From Phenylobacterium sp. (GTDB lineage Bacteria; Pseudomonadota; Alphaproteobacteria; Caulobacterales; Caulobacteraceae), in contig NZ_JAPSKZ010000011.1 of the NCBI RefSeq assembly GCF_031181185.1, forward strand, positions 1 through 39,484: 39,484 nt of DNA, written 5' to 3'. The notes beneath the pieces were generated by a model, which searched no databases, was not told where the DNA came from, and saw nothing but the letters and a program-made list of their open reading frames with translations. The first letter of the stretch is position 1; each line of letters opens with the position of its first letter. This document shows positions 9,731 through 16,950 of this stretch, in pieces. The translations under genes and the position numbers were made by a program.

Positions 9731-10090
9731 CGGCTTAGGCGGCTTGGTCGAGGTCGTCGGTGATCGCGTCGGGCGCGGGGTCACCCCGCGAAGCTGGAGG
9801 AGTGGGCCGATATTGCCGTGCTGACGGACGAGGTCGAGGCCCGGCTGGTCGACGAGGCCTCGCGCCTCGTGGTCGGCTATCTGACGGGGCCATCGGGGAG
9901 CGCGTCGGCCGGTCGTGAACTGAAGGCGCGATCGTTCGACCGAACTGCGCGACCTATACGGACCTGAAGGAGTTTGCGCGCCCGGCTTGGCGGCAGGCGA
10001 GCTGAGCGATCGTTGTCATGCCTAAGCTACTGGCATGTCTGCGTCATTCGTGTTTAGCGAGGATGGGGGTGGGCGCAGCGGAGGGACAAG
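9731..10090. other. Gap without intact gene; possible decayed coding remnant
   Basis: No intact gene with a start and ribosome-binding site was found in these 360 bases. A perfect palindrome with 8-base arms (9774-9781 and 9783-9790) follows the lactonase but lacks a T tract. From about 9785 the plus strand reads protein-like for some 50 codons (KLEEWADIAVLTDEVEARL and onward). It then continues plausibly only after a frame change (ELRDLYGPEG), ending near 10004. This pattern suggests a frameshifted gene fragment, but I cannot name the parent family. Confidence 0.35.
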
Positions 10091-10879
10091 GTGTCGGTAC
10101 TGCAGCGTCATAATGTGAAGATCACCGGGCGTGGCGAGCGGGCGATGGTGTTCGCCCATGGCTTCGGGTGCGACCAGAACATGTGGAGGTTCGTCGCTCC
10201 CGCGTTCGAGGATCGGTTCCGGGTGGTGCTGTTCGACCACGTCGGCTCGGGCGGCTCGGACCTGTCTGCCTACGACCCGGAGAAGTACGCCAGCCTCGAA
10301 GGCTACGCCGACGACGTCGTGGCGATCTGCACGGAGCTGGGCGTCAAGCACGGCGTGTTCGTCGGGCACTCGGTCAGCGCGATGATCGGGATCATCGCGG
10401 CGAAGCGGGCGCCGGACCTGTTCGACGAGCTGGTGCTGGTCGGGCCGTCGCCGCGCTACGTCGACGATGAGGATTATGTGGGCGGGTTCAGCGCCGCCCA
10501 GATCGAGGAGCTGCTGGATTTCCTCGACAGCAACCACATGGGGTGGTCGCAGGCCATGGCCCCGGTGATCATGGGGAACGCCGACCGGCCGGAACTCGGC
10601 GAGGAGCTGACCAACAGCTTCTGCATGACGGACCCCGACATCGCGCGGCGGTTCGCCCGGGCGACGTTCCTGTCGGACAATCGGGCGGACCTCGACGGCG
10701 TGACCGCGCGTGTGCTGGTCCTGCAGTGTTCGGACGACGTCATCGCGCCCCAGGCGGTCGGCGAGTACGTGCACCGTAAGCTGCCGAACAGCGAGTTCGT
10801 CCTGATGAAGGCCACCGGGCACTGCCCGAACCTCAGTGCGCCTGAAGAGACGGTGGCCGCGATCCAAGCCTTCCTTTGA
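10091..10879 (+). CDS. RsbQ-like alpha/beta hydrolase
   Basis: A 262-residue alpha/beta hydrolase of the RsbQ/KAI2/D14 type, with a GTG start and GGAGGGA close upstream. The triad is visible: Ser94 in VGHSVSAM, Asp215/216 in LQCSDD, and His244 in ATGHCPN, almost the spacing of Bacillus RsbQ. FAHGFGCDQNMW and FDHVGSGGSD form the oxyanion and loop region typical of this group. In Bacillus, RsbQ is required by RsbP, a PAS-PP2C phosphatase, and probably supplies or processes a small hydrophobic ligand for its PAS domain. Here the next gene, 8 bases away, is a PAS histidine kinase, so the hydrolase is probably the ligand-handling partner of that kinase. The native ligand is unknown. Confidence 0.88.
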   Translation: MSVLQRHNVKITGRGERAMVFAHGFGCDQNMWRFVAPAFEDRFRVVLFDHVGSGGSDLSAYDPEKYASLEGYADDVVAICTELGVKHGVFVGHSVSAMIGIIAAKRAPDLFDELVLVGPSPRYVDDEDYVGGFSAAQIEELLDFLDSNHMGWSQAMAPVIMGNADRPELGEELTNSFCMTDPDIARRFARATFLSDNRADLDGVTARVLVLQCSDDVIAPQAVGEYVHRKLPNSEFVLMKATGHCPNLSAPEETVAAIQAFL

Positions 10880-10887
10880 CCGCTTCG

Positions 10888-12567
10888 ATGACCGAGGCTG
10901 GTCAGGTGCAAGGTTTGGAAGACGACCTCGAGGATCTCTTCGAGCACGCGCCGTGCGGCTATGTCTCGGCCGAGCCGGACGGCAGGATCATCAAGGTCAA
11001 TGTGACGCTGCTGGAGTGGCTGGGTTCTCCACGCCATGAGGTGGTGGGGCGGCGCTTCCAGGATCTGCTGAACATCGCCGGCAAGATCTACTACGAGACG
11101 CACTTTGCGCCGCTGCTGCGGATGCAGGGCTTCTTCAACGAGGTGGCGCTGGACTTGGTGGGCGCCGAGGGACGCAAGGTGCCCACCCTGGTCAACGCCG
11201 TGGAACGGCGGCGGGAAGACGGCTCGGTCCAGTTCATCCGGATCACGATCTTCAACGCCCAGGATCGGCGGCGATACGAGCGCGAACTGCTGGAGGCGCG
11301 GCGCGCCGCCGAGGCGGCCACCGAGGAATTGCGGGAGCTCACGCAGACGCTGGAAGCGCGCGTCGCCGAAGCCGTCGCCGAACGCATGCAAGCCGAAGCG
11401 GCGCTTCGGCAGGCCCAGAAGATGGAGGCCATCGGCCAGCTCACGGGCGGCGTGGCGCACGACTTCAACAACCTGCTGACGGTGATCCTCGGCGGGCTGG
11501 AGACGATCGGACGACAATTGGAGCGGCTGCCGCCGTCCGCCGAGGCCGAGCGGATCGAGCGGTCCGTGCGCATGGCGACCCACGGCGCCGAGCGCGCCGC
11601 GACCCTCACCGCAAGGCTGCTCGCCTTCGCCCGCCGCCAGCCGCTGGACCCCAAGCCGATCGACGCGGGACGTCTGGTCACCAATCTGGCGGACCTGCTG
11701 CAGCGGACCCTGGGCGAGACGATCGACCTCGAGACCGTCGCCGGCGCCGGGCTCTGGCGGACGCAGGCCGATCCGAACGAGCTGGAGAACGCGCTGGTGA
11801 ACCTCGCCGTCAACGCGCGCGACGCCATGCCCGGAGGCGGGCGGCTCACGATCGAAACCAGCAATGCGCATCTGGATGAAACCTATGTCGCGCAACTGGC
11901 CGAGCCGGTCGAGCCTGGGCAGTACGTGCTGATCGCGGTCAGCGACACGGGGACCGGCATGTCGGCCGAGACGGTCCAGAAGGTCTTCGAGCCGTTCTTC
12001 ACGACGAAGGAGGCGGGCAAGGGCACGGGTCTGGGGCTGAGCCAGGTGTATGGCTTCGTGCGCCAGTCGCATGGCCACGTGCGGATCTACAGCGAGCTGG
12101 GCGTCGGAACGACGGTCAAGATCTACCTTCCCCGGCTGATGGGCGATGCGGCGGTGGTCCACGAGGCAGCGCCGCAGGCGGAGGCTCCGCTGCACGGCGG
12201 CCGGGAACGGATCCTGGTCGTGGAAGATCACGACGACCTGCGCAGCTACAGCGTCACGGTGCTGCGCGAGCTCGGCTACGACGTGCTCGAGGCCAACAGC
12301 GGGCGTCGCGCGATGGAGGTGCTGCAGGCCGCCCAAGACGTCGATCTGCTGTTCACAGACGTGGTGTTGCCCGACGGCCTGGACGGTCGCCGTCTGGCCG
12401 ACGAGATCCAGCGCCGGCGGTCCGGAGTGAAGGTGCTCTTCACGACCGGCTACACACGCAACGCCATCGTCCACAACGGCAGGCTTGACCCGGGCGTGAA
12501 CCTGATAACGAAGCCGTTCAGCTTCAACGATCTGGCGCGGAAGGTGCGGCAGGTCCTGGACGGCTAG
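10888..12567 (+). CDS. PAS hybrid histidine kinase paired with RsbQ-like hydrolase
   Basis: A 559-residue protein. A PAS domain at about 10-125 contains APCGYVS, WLG and [16 protein letters not shown], a pattern I associate with RsbP-type PAS domains. A coiled coil follows (130-180). HisKA has His191 in [11 protein letters not shown], the ATPase has NARDAMP, DTGTGM and GTGLGLSQ, and a C-terminal receiver has Asp491 in [10 protein letters not shown]. No membrane segment is seen, so it is a cytoplasmic sensor. The ATG at 10888 follows the hydrolase stop by 8 bases without a clear ribosome-binding site, suggesting coupled translation; an upstream TTG at 10876 is possible. The kinase core closely resembles that of the 3565-5649 gene. 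No separate regulator gene follows, so the phosphoryl target is elsewhere. Confidence 0.9.
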   Translation: MTEAGQVQGLEDDLEDLFEHAPCGYVSAEPDGRIIKVNVTLLEWLGSPRHEVVGRRFQDLLNIAGKIYYETHFAPLLRMQGFFNEVALDLVGAEGRKVPTLVNAVERRREDGSVQFIRITIFNAQDRRRYERELLEARRAAEAATEELRELTQTLEARVAEAVAERMQAEAALRQAQKMEAIGQLTGGVAHDFNNLLTVILGGLETIGRQLERLPPSAEAERIERSVRMATHGAERAATLTARLLAFARRQPLDPKPIDAGRLVTNLADLLQRTLGETIDLETVAGAGLWRTQADPNELENALVNLAVNARDAMPGGGRLTIETSNAHLDETYVAQLAEPVEPGQYVLIAVSDTGTGMSAETVQKVFEPFFTTKEAGKGTGLGLSQVYGFVRQSHGHVRIYSELGVGTTVKIYLPRLMGDAAVVHEAAPQAEAPLHGGRERILVVEDHDDLRSYSVTVLRELGYDVLEANSGRRAMEVLQAAQDVDLLFTDVVLPDGLDGRRLADEIQRRRSGVKVLFTTGYTRNAIVHNGRLDPGVNLITKPFSFNDLARKVRQVLDG

Positions 12568-12605
12568 CTGGCGGCGGCGCTTGCCTGAACCGCCGCTCGG
12601 CTGGC

Positions 12606-12616
12606 GGGTTTAACCC
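12606..12616. promoter_or_regulatory. Short palindrome upstream of the sugar-acid operon
   Basis: GGGTT-T-AACCC, a perfect 5+5 palindrome, lies 30 bases before the dehydratase ATG, between a GC-rich 7-base stem (12571-12577 with 12590-12596, perhaps a weak terminator for the kinase) and the ribosome-binding site GAGGGG. It could be an operator for a sugar-acid repressor, but it is short and no regulator gene of the GntR, LacI or IclR type lies nearby. Confidence 0.25.
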
Positions 12617-12646
12617 TCGGGAAGAGGGAAGCGAGGGGTCGCGGGA

Positions 12647-14371
12647 ATGGCGAAGAAACCGCTGCGCAGCCAAAGGAGCTACGGCAAGCTCGACCGCGAC
12701 GGCTTCATCCACCGGAGCTGGATCAAGGGCACGGGCCTGCCGGATCACGTCTTCGACGGCCGGCCGATCATCGGCATCTGCAACACCTGGTCCGAGCTGG
12801 TGACTTGCCAGTTCCACCTGCGCGACCTCGCGGAGTACGTGAAGCGCGGGGTTTGGGAAGCTGGCGGCGTGCCGATCGAATTCCCGGCGATGAGCCTCCC
12901 CGAGACCCAGATGCGGCCGACCGCGATGCTGTTCCGGAACCTGCTGGCCATGGAGGTGGAGGAGAGCATCCGGGCCAACCCCATCGACGGGGTGGTCCTC
13001 CTGGGCGGCTGCGACAAGACCACGCCGGGCCAGCTGATGGGCGCGGCCAGCGTGGACCTGCCGACGATGGTTGTCTCGTCGGGGCCGATGCTGAACGGCA
13101 AGTGGCACGGCAAGGACATCGGCTCGGGCACCGACGTGTGGCGGTTCTCGGAGGCCGTGCGGGCCGGCGAGATGAGCCTGAAGGACTTCCTGTCGGCCGA
13201 GAGCTCGATGAGCCGCAGTCATGGGGTGTGCAACACCATGGGCACGGCCTCGACCATGGCCAGCCTGATGGAGGCGCTGGGCGTCTGCCTGCCGAACAAC
13301 GCATCGCTGCCGGGCGTGGATTCCCGCCGCAAGACCCTGGCGCACCTCACCGGGGCACGCATGGTCGAGCTGGTGAAGCAGGACATCCGGCTGTCGCAGA
13401 TCCTCACCCGCGAGGCGTTCGAGAACGCCATCCTGATGCACGCGGCGATCGGCGGCTCGACCAACGCGGTGGTCCACCTGCTGGCGCTGGCCGGACGGGT
13501 GGGCGTGGAGCTGACGCTGGACGACTTCGACCGGCTGGGCCGCGAGGTTCCGCTGCTGGTGAACCTGATGCCGTCGGGCAAGTACCTGATGGAGGACTTC
13601 TGCTACGCCGGCGGCTGTCCCGCGGTGATGAAGGAGCTTGGGCCGCGGTTCCGGCGCGAGGCGCTGACCGTCTCGGGCCATACGCAGGGCGAGATCGCCG
13701 ACGCCGCCGAGGTGTGGAACCGGGATGTGATCGGCAGCCTGGAGCAGCCGGTAGGGCCCTCGTCGGGGGTGTGGGTGCTGCGCGGGAACCTGTGTCCCGA
13801 CGGGGCGATCCTGAAGCCCAGCGCGGCGAGCCCCGAACTTCTGACGCATCGCGGCCGCGCGGTCGTGTTCGAGGACATCGAGGATTATCACGCGCGCATC
13901 GACGACCCGGACCTGCCGGTGGACGAGACCTCGGTGCTGGTCCTGAAGGGCTGCGGGCCAAAGGGCTATCCGGGCATGCCCGAGGTGGGCAACATGGCCC
14001 TGCCGCCGAAGCTGCTGCAGAAGGGCGTGCGCGACATGGTGCGGATCTCGGACGCGCGGATGAGCGGCACGGCCTATGGCACGGTGATCCTGCACGTCTC
14101 GCCCGAGGCCGAGGCCGGCGGGCCGCTGGCCCTAGTGAAGACCGGCGACGAGATCGTCTTCGACGGGCCGAACCGCCGCCTGGACCTGATGGTCAGCGAG
14201 GTGGAGCTGGTGCGGCGGCGCCACGAGTGGGAGGCGGCCCGCAAGCCCTCGCAGTTCGAGCGCGGCTGGTACAAGCTCTACATCGACACGGTGCTGCAGG
14301 CCGACCAAGGGGCGGACCTGGACTTCCTGGTCGGCAAGTCGAGCCCTGACGTCACTCGCGAGTCCCATTGA
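12647..14371 (+). CDS. IlvD/Edd family sugar-acid dehydratase
   Basis: Removes water from an aldonate to give a 2-keto-3-deoxy acid using an iron-sulfur cluster. At 574 residues it has the usual length, with an ATG 8 bases after GAGGGG. Cluster ligands are Cys54 (VTCQFHL), Cys122 (GGCDKTTP) and Cys195 (HGVCNTMGTA); their 68- and 73-residue spacing is that of L-arabinonate dehydratases as I remember them. MVRISDARMSGTAYGT is also characteristic of the pentonate/hexonate branch rather than of the amino-acid enzyme. Because KDGal kinase and KDPGal aldolase follow in the same operon, D-galactonate is the likely substrate, with L-arabinonate or D-fuconate as alternatives. The stop overlaps the next ATG (TGATG). 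First gene of a four-gene coupled operon. Confidence 0.92.
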   Translation: MAKKPLRSQRSYGKLDRDGFIHRSWIKGTGLPDHVFDGRPIIGICNTWSELVTCQFHLRDLAEYVKRGVWEAGGVPIEFPAMSLPETQMRPTAMLFRNLLAMEVEESIRANPIDGVVLLGGCDKTTPGQLMGAASVDLPTMVVSSGPMLNGKWHGKDIGSGTDVWRFSEAVRAGEMSLKDFLSAESSMSRSHGVCNTMGTASTMASLMEALGVCLPNNASLPGVDSRRKTLAHLTGARMVELVKQDIRLSQILTREAFENAILMHAAIGGSTNAVVHLLALAGRVGVELTLDDFDRLGREVPLLVNLMPSGKYLMEDFCYAGGCPAVMKELGPRFRREALTVSGHTQGEIADAAEVWNRDVIGSLEQPVGPSSGVWVLRGNLCPDGAILKPSAASPELLTHRGRAVVFEDIEDYHARIDDPDLPVDETSVLVLKGCGPKGYPGMPEVGNMALPPKLLQKGVRDMVRISDARMSGTAYGTVILHVSPEAEAGGPLALVKTGDEIVFDGPNRRLDLMVSEVELVRRRHEWEAARKPSQFERGWYKLYIDTVLQADQGADLDFLVGKSSPDVTRESH

Positions 14372-15123
14372 TGGAAGGCGCGACCTATCCGAGCCTCAAA
14401 GGCCGGACCGTGTTCGTCACCGGCGGCGCCTCCGGGATCGGCGAGAGCTTCGTCACCCAGTTTCACGCCCAGGGGTGCAAGGTGGGCTTCGTCGACCTGC
14501 AGGAGGACGCGGGCCGGGCGTTGGCGGCGAAACTGGGCGAGCGGACGTGGTTCCGGCGCTGCGACGTGACCGACGTAGCCGCGCTGCAGGCGGCGATCGC
14601 CGAGGCGGCGCAGGCGCTGGGGCCGATCACCGTGCTGATCAACAATGTCGCCAACGACACCCGCCACGAGGCGGCCGAGACGTCGATCGAGGCCTGGCGC
14701 AGGGGCCTGGCGGTGAACCTGGACCCGGCCTTCGTGGCCTCGACCGCGGTCTATCCGATGATGAAGGCGGCGGGCGGCGGATCGATCGTGAACGTGAGCT
14801 CGATCAACGCCTTGTGGGGGCCGGCTCACATGGCGACCTATGTGGCGGCGAAGGGCGCCATCAATTCGCTCTCCAAGGGCCTGGCGCGGGAATGGGGTCC
14901 GCACAAGGTGCGGGTGAATGCGCTCTCGCCCGGCTGGGTGATCACGGAGCGGCAGCTGGAGCTGTGGCTGACGCCCGAGGCCGAAGCCGAGTGGCGCGAA
15001 CAGGTGGCGCTGAAGGACCGGATCTACCCCGACGACATCGCCCGCGCGGCGCTGTTCCTGGCGAGCGACGAGTCCCGGATGATGACCGGCCAGAACCTGG
15101 TCGTGGACGCGGGACGGCTCTGA
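14371..15123 (+). CDS. SDR-family sugar dehydrogenase (galactose 1-dehydrogenase-like)
   Basis: A classical short-chain dehydrogenase of 250 residues. The nucleotide-binding TGGASGIG spans 17-24, and Asp42 at the end of beta-2 (FVDLQ) suggests NAD. The active site shows Asn116, Ser144 (NVSSIN), Tyr157 and Lys161 (YVAAK). The usual NNAG motif is NNVAN, seen in some sugar dehydrogenases. The ATG overlaps the dehydratase stop, and the stop overlaps the kinase ATG. In this operon it probably oxidises galactose (or a related aldose) to the lactone, which the SMP-30 enzyme would open. SDR galactose dehydrogenases are known in rhizobia. Substrate is inferred from neighbours only. Confidence 0.85.
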   Translation: MEGATYPSLKGRTVFVTGGASGIGESFVTQFHAQGCKVGFVDLQEDAGRALAAKLGERTWFRRCDVTDVAALQAAIAEAAQALGPITVLINNVANDTRHEAAETSIEAWRRGLAVNLDPAFVASTAVYPMMKAAGGGSIVNVSSINALWGPAHMATYVAAKGAINSLSKGLAREWGPHKVRVNALSPGWVITERQLELWLTPEAEAEWREQVALKDRIYPDDIARAALFLASDESRMMTGQNLVVDAGRL

Positions 15124-16037
15124 TGGGCTCCGCGGCGCTGCTCGCCTGCGACTGGGGCACGACGAACCTGCGGGTCTGGACGCTGGACGAGGCCGGCGCG
15201 GTGGTGGCCGACCGGGACTTCCCGGGTCTGGGCGTCTCGAAGCTGAAGCCGGGCGAGGCCGAGGCGCGGTTCCGCGACGAGGTGCGGCCGGCCCTGGGCG
15301 CCGAAGGGCTGCCGGCGATCCTGTGCGGCATGGTGGGCTCGAACCTGGGCTGGACGCTGGCGCCCTACGCCGACGCCCCGGCGGATCTGGAAGACCTGGC
15401 GCGCTGCCTGAAGACCGTCGAAGGGGCCGACTGGGTGCGGATCGTCCCCGGCGTGCGCTGGGGCGGCTTCAACGGACAGGGCGACGTGATGCGCGGCGAG
15501 GAAACCCAGCTGTTCGGCTGGCTCGCGGCCGACCCGGCGCGCAGCCGCGGCCGCCGGCTCATCTGCCACCCTGGGACGCACGCGAAGTGGATGCTGGTGG
15601 AGGATGGGCGGCTGACCCGCTTCGTCACCGCCATGACCGGCGAGCTGTTCGCGGTGCTGAAGACCTACAGCGTGCTCAAGAGCGATGCTGCGGCCGACGA
15701 CATGGCGGCCTTCGACGCCGGCGTGGCGGCGGCGGGCGACGGGACGGCCCTGGCGGCCCGGCTGTTCACCGCCCGGGCCCGCGTGGTGGGCGAGGGGCGG
15801 CCGCCCGAGGAGACCCCGAGCTATCTGTCGGGCCTGCTGATCGGCGCTGAAGCCGCGGCCGTGCCGGCGCTGCTGGGCTGTTCGGGCGACGAGCCGCTGT
15901 CGCTGTTGGGCGACGCCCGCCTGTGCGGCCTCTATGCCCGGGCCCTTGCGGCGCAGGCCCGGAGCGCCGACCTGCACGACGGCGAGGCCGCCGCGGTCGC
16001 GGGGCTGTTCGCGCTATATCGAAAGGCCAGGCCATGA
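15123..16037 (+). CDS. dgoK: 2-dehydro-3-deoxygalactonokinase
   Basis: Phosphorylates 2-keto-3-deoxygalactonate with ATP to give KDPGal. The 304-residue protein begins MGSAALLACDWGTTNLRVW, the DWGTTN motif being typical of DgoK. Further family marks are CGMVGSNLGW (about 62-71), the metal/ATP region RGEETQLFGW, and CHPGTHAKWM. The ATG is shared with the stop of the SDR (TGATG) and its stop overlaps the aldolase start (ATGA), so kinase and aldolase are made together. Some bacteria carry these two as a pair exactly like this. Cytoplasmic, no signal peptide. Confidence 0.92.
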   Translation: MGSAALLACDWGTTNLRVWTLDEAGAVVADRDFPGLGVSKLKPGEAEARFRDEVRPALGAEGLPAILCGMVGSNLGWTLAPYADAPADLEDLARCLKTVEGADWVRIVPGVRWGGFNGQGDVMRGEETQLFGWLAADPARSRGRRLICHPGTHAKWMLVEDGRLTRFVTAMTGELFAVLKTYSVLKSDAAADDMAAFDAGVAAAGDGTALAARLFTARARVVGEGRPPEETPSYLSGLLIGAEAAAVPALLGCSGDEPLSLLGDARLCGLYARALAAQARSADLHDGEAAAVAGLFALYRKARP

Positions 16038-16657
16038 ACCTTGAAGCGGCGCTGAGCGAATGCCCGGTGGTGGCCATCGTTCGCGGCATCCGCCCCGAAG
16101 AGGCCCTGGCGCACGCCGAGGCGCTGTTCGCGGCGGGCGTCCGGGGCATGGAGGTTCCGCTGAACTCGCCCGAGCCGCTCAAGAGCATCAAGGCGCTGGC
16201 CGAGGCCTTTGGCGATCGCATGGCGGTGGGCGCGGGCACGGTGCTGACAGCCGAGCGGGTGGAGGCCGTGGCCGAGGCGGGCGGACGGATCATCGTGTCG
16301 CCGAACGTCTCGCCCGAGGTGATCCTTCGGTCGGTCGAGCTGGGCCTGGATCCGGCCCCCGGCTTTGCGACCGCGACCGAGGCGTTCACGGCTGTCGCGG
16401 CGGGCGCCCGGCACCTGAAGCTCTTTCCCGCCGCGACCTACGGACCCGGACACCTGAAACAGCTGAAGGCGGTGCTGCCGCCGGAAGCGGTGGTCTGGGC
16501 GGTGGGCGGCGTGGGGCCGACACAGATGGCCGACTGGTGGGCGGCGGGCGCGCGCGCGTTCGGCCTGGGCGGGGAGCTCTACCGCGCCGGACAGTCGGTC
16601 GAGGAGACGGCCGAAAAGGCCGCGCGCGTGGTGGCGGCGGCGCGGGCGCTGATCTGA
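16034..16657 (+). CDS. dgoA: 2-dehydro-3-deoxy-6-phosphogalactonate aldolase
   Basis: Cleaves KDPGal to pyruvate and glyceraldehyde 3-phosphate, the last step of the oxidative galactose route. The 207-residue class I aldolase has Arg17 (IVRG), Glu40 (GMEVPLNSP) and the Schiff-base Lys129 (HLKLFPA), all close to the positions known in E. coli DgoA, and phosphate-binding GGVGP near 159-163. The start ATG overlaps the kinase stop by four bases. KDPG/KDPGal aldolases share this fold; the adjacent DgoK points to the galactonate branch. It is the last gene of the coupled set, with 49 bases before the next gene. Confidence 0.92.
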   Translation: MNLEAALSECPVVAIVRGIRPEEALAHAEALFAAGVRGMEVPLNSPEPLKSIKALAEAFGDRMAVGAGTVLTAERVEAVAEAGGRIIVSPNVSPEVILRSVELGLDPAPGFATATEAFTAVAAGARHLKLFPAATYGPGHLKQLKAVLPPEAVVWAVGGVGPTQMADWWAAGARAFGLGGELYRAGQSVEETAEKAARVVAAARALI

Positions 16658-16706
16658 ACCGAACGGCCGGCCGGCGGTTATGGCCTGCAACCGCCAGGAG
16701 GCCGCC

Positions 16707-16946
16707 ATGAGACAGCTCGCCAAGTTCTCCATCTCGATCCGCGACGAGGATTTCGTCCTGCACCTCGAGGACGACGCCGGCGAGAAGATGGACTTCGCCG
16801 CCAGCCCCGAGCAGCTGGACGCCGTGATCGACGCCCTCGACGAACTTCTGGCCGAGGCCGAGGAGGACATCTTCGAGGTCGAGGACGACGAAGAGGACGA
16901 GGTGGAAGGCGACGACGGCGACGGGGCGACCGCCACCCGCAACTAG
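16707..16946 (+). CDS. Small acidic hypothetical protein
   Basis: A 79-residue protein from an ATG 5 bases after AGGAGG; this strong site rules out the in-frame ATG at 16680. The N-terminal half (FSISIRDEDFVLHLEDDAG) reads like a small beta-sheet, followed by a helix (QLDAVIDALDELLAEAEED). The last 30 residues are almost entirely Asp, Glu and Gly, giving a very negative tail. I do not recognise the family. It may ride on the galactonate operon or be separate, and it converges on the GH1 fusion gene with 4 bases between stops. Confidence 0.72.
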   Translation: MRQLAKFSISIRDEDFVLHLEDDAGEKMDFAASPEQLDAVIDALDELLAEAEEDIFEVEDDEEDEVEGDDGDGATATRN

Positions 16947-16950
16947 CGCC

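Noticed and set aside
10474..12474. A 666-codon minus-strand frame opposite the RsbQ-like gene and PAS kinase
   Set aside because: No recognisable domain; the plus-strand genes have intact catalytic motifs in every domain.
12571..12596. GC stem after the PAS kinase as a terminator
   Set aside because: Only 7 base pairs with a 12-base loop and no T tract; mentioned with the nearby palindrome but not called as a feature.
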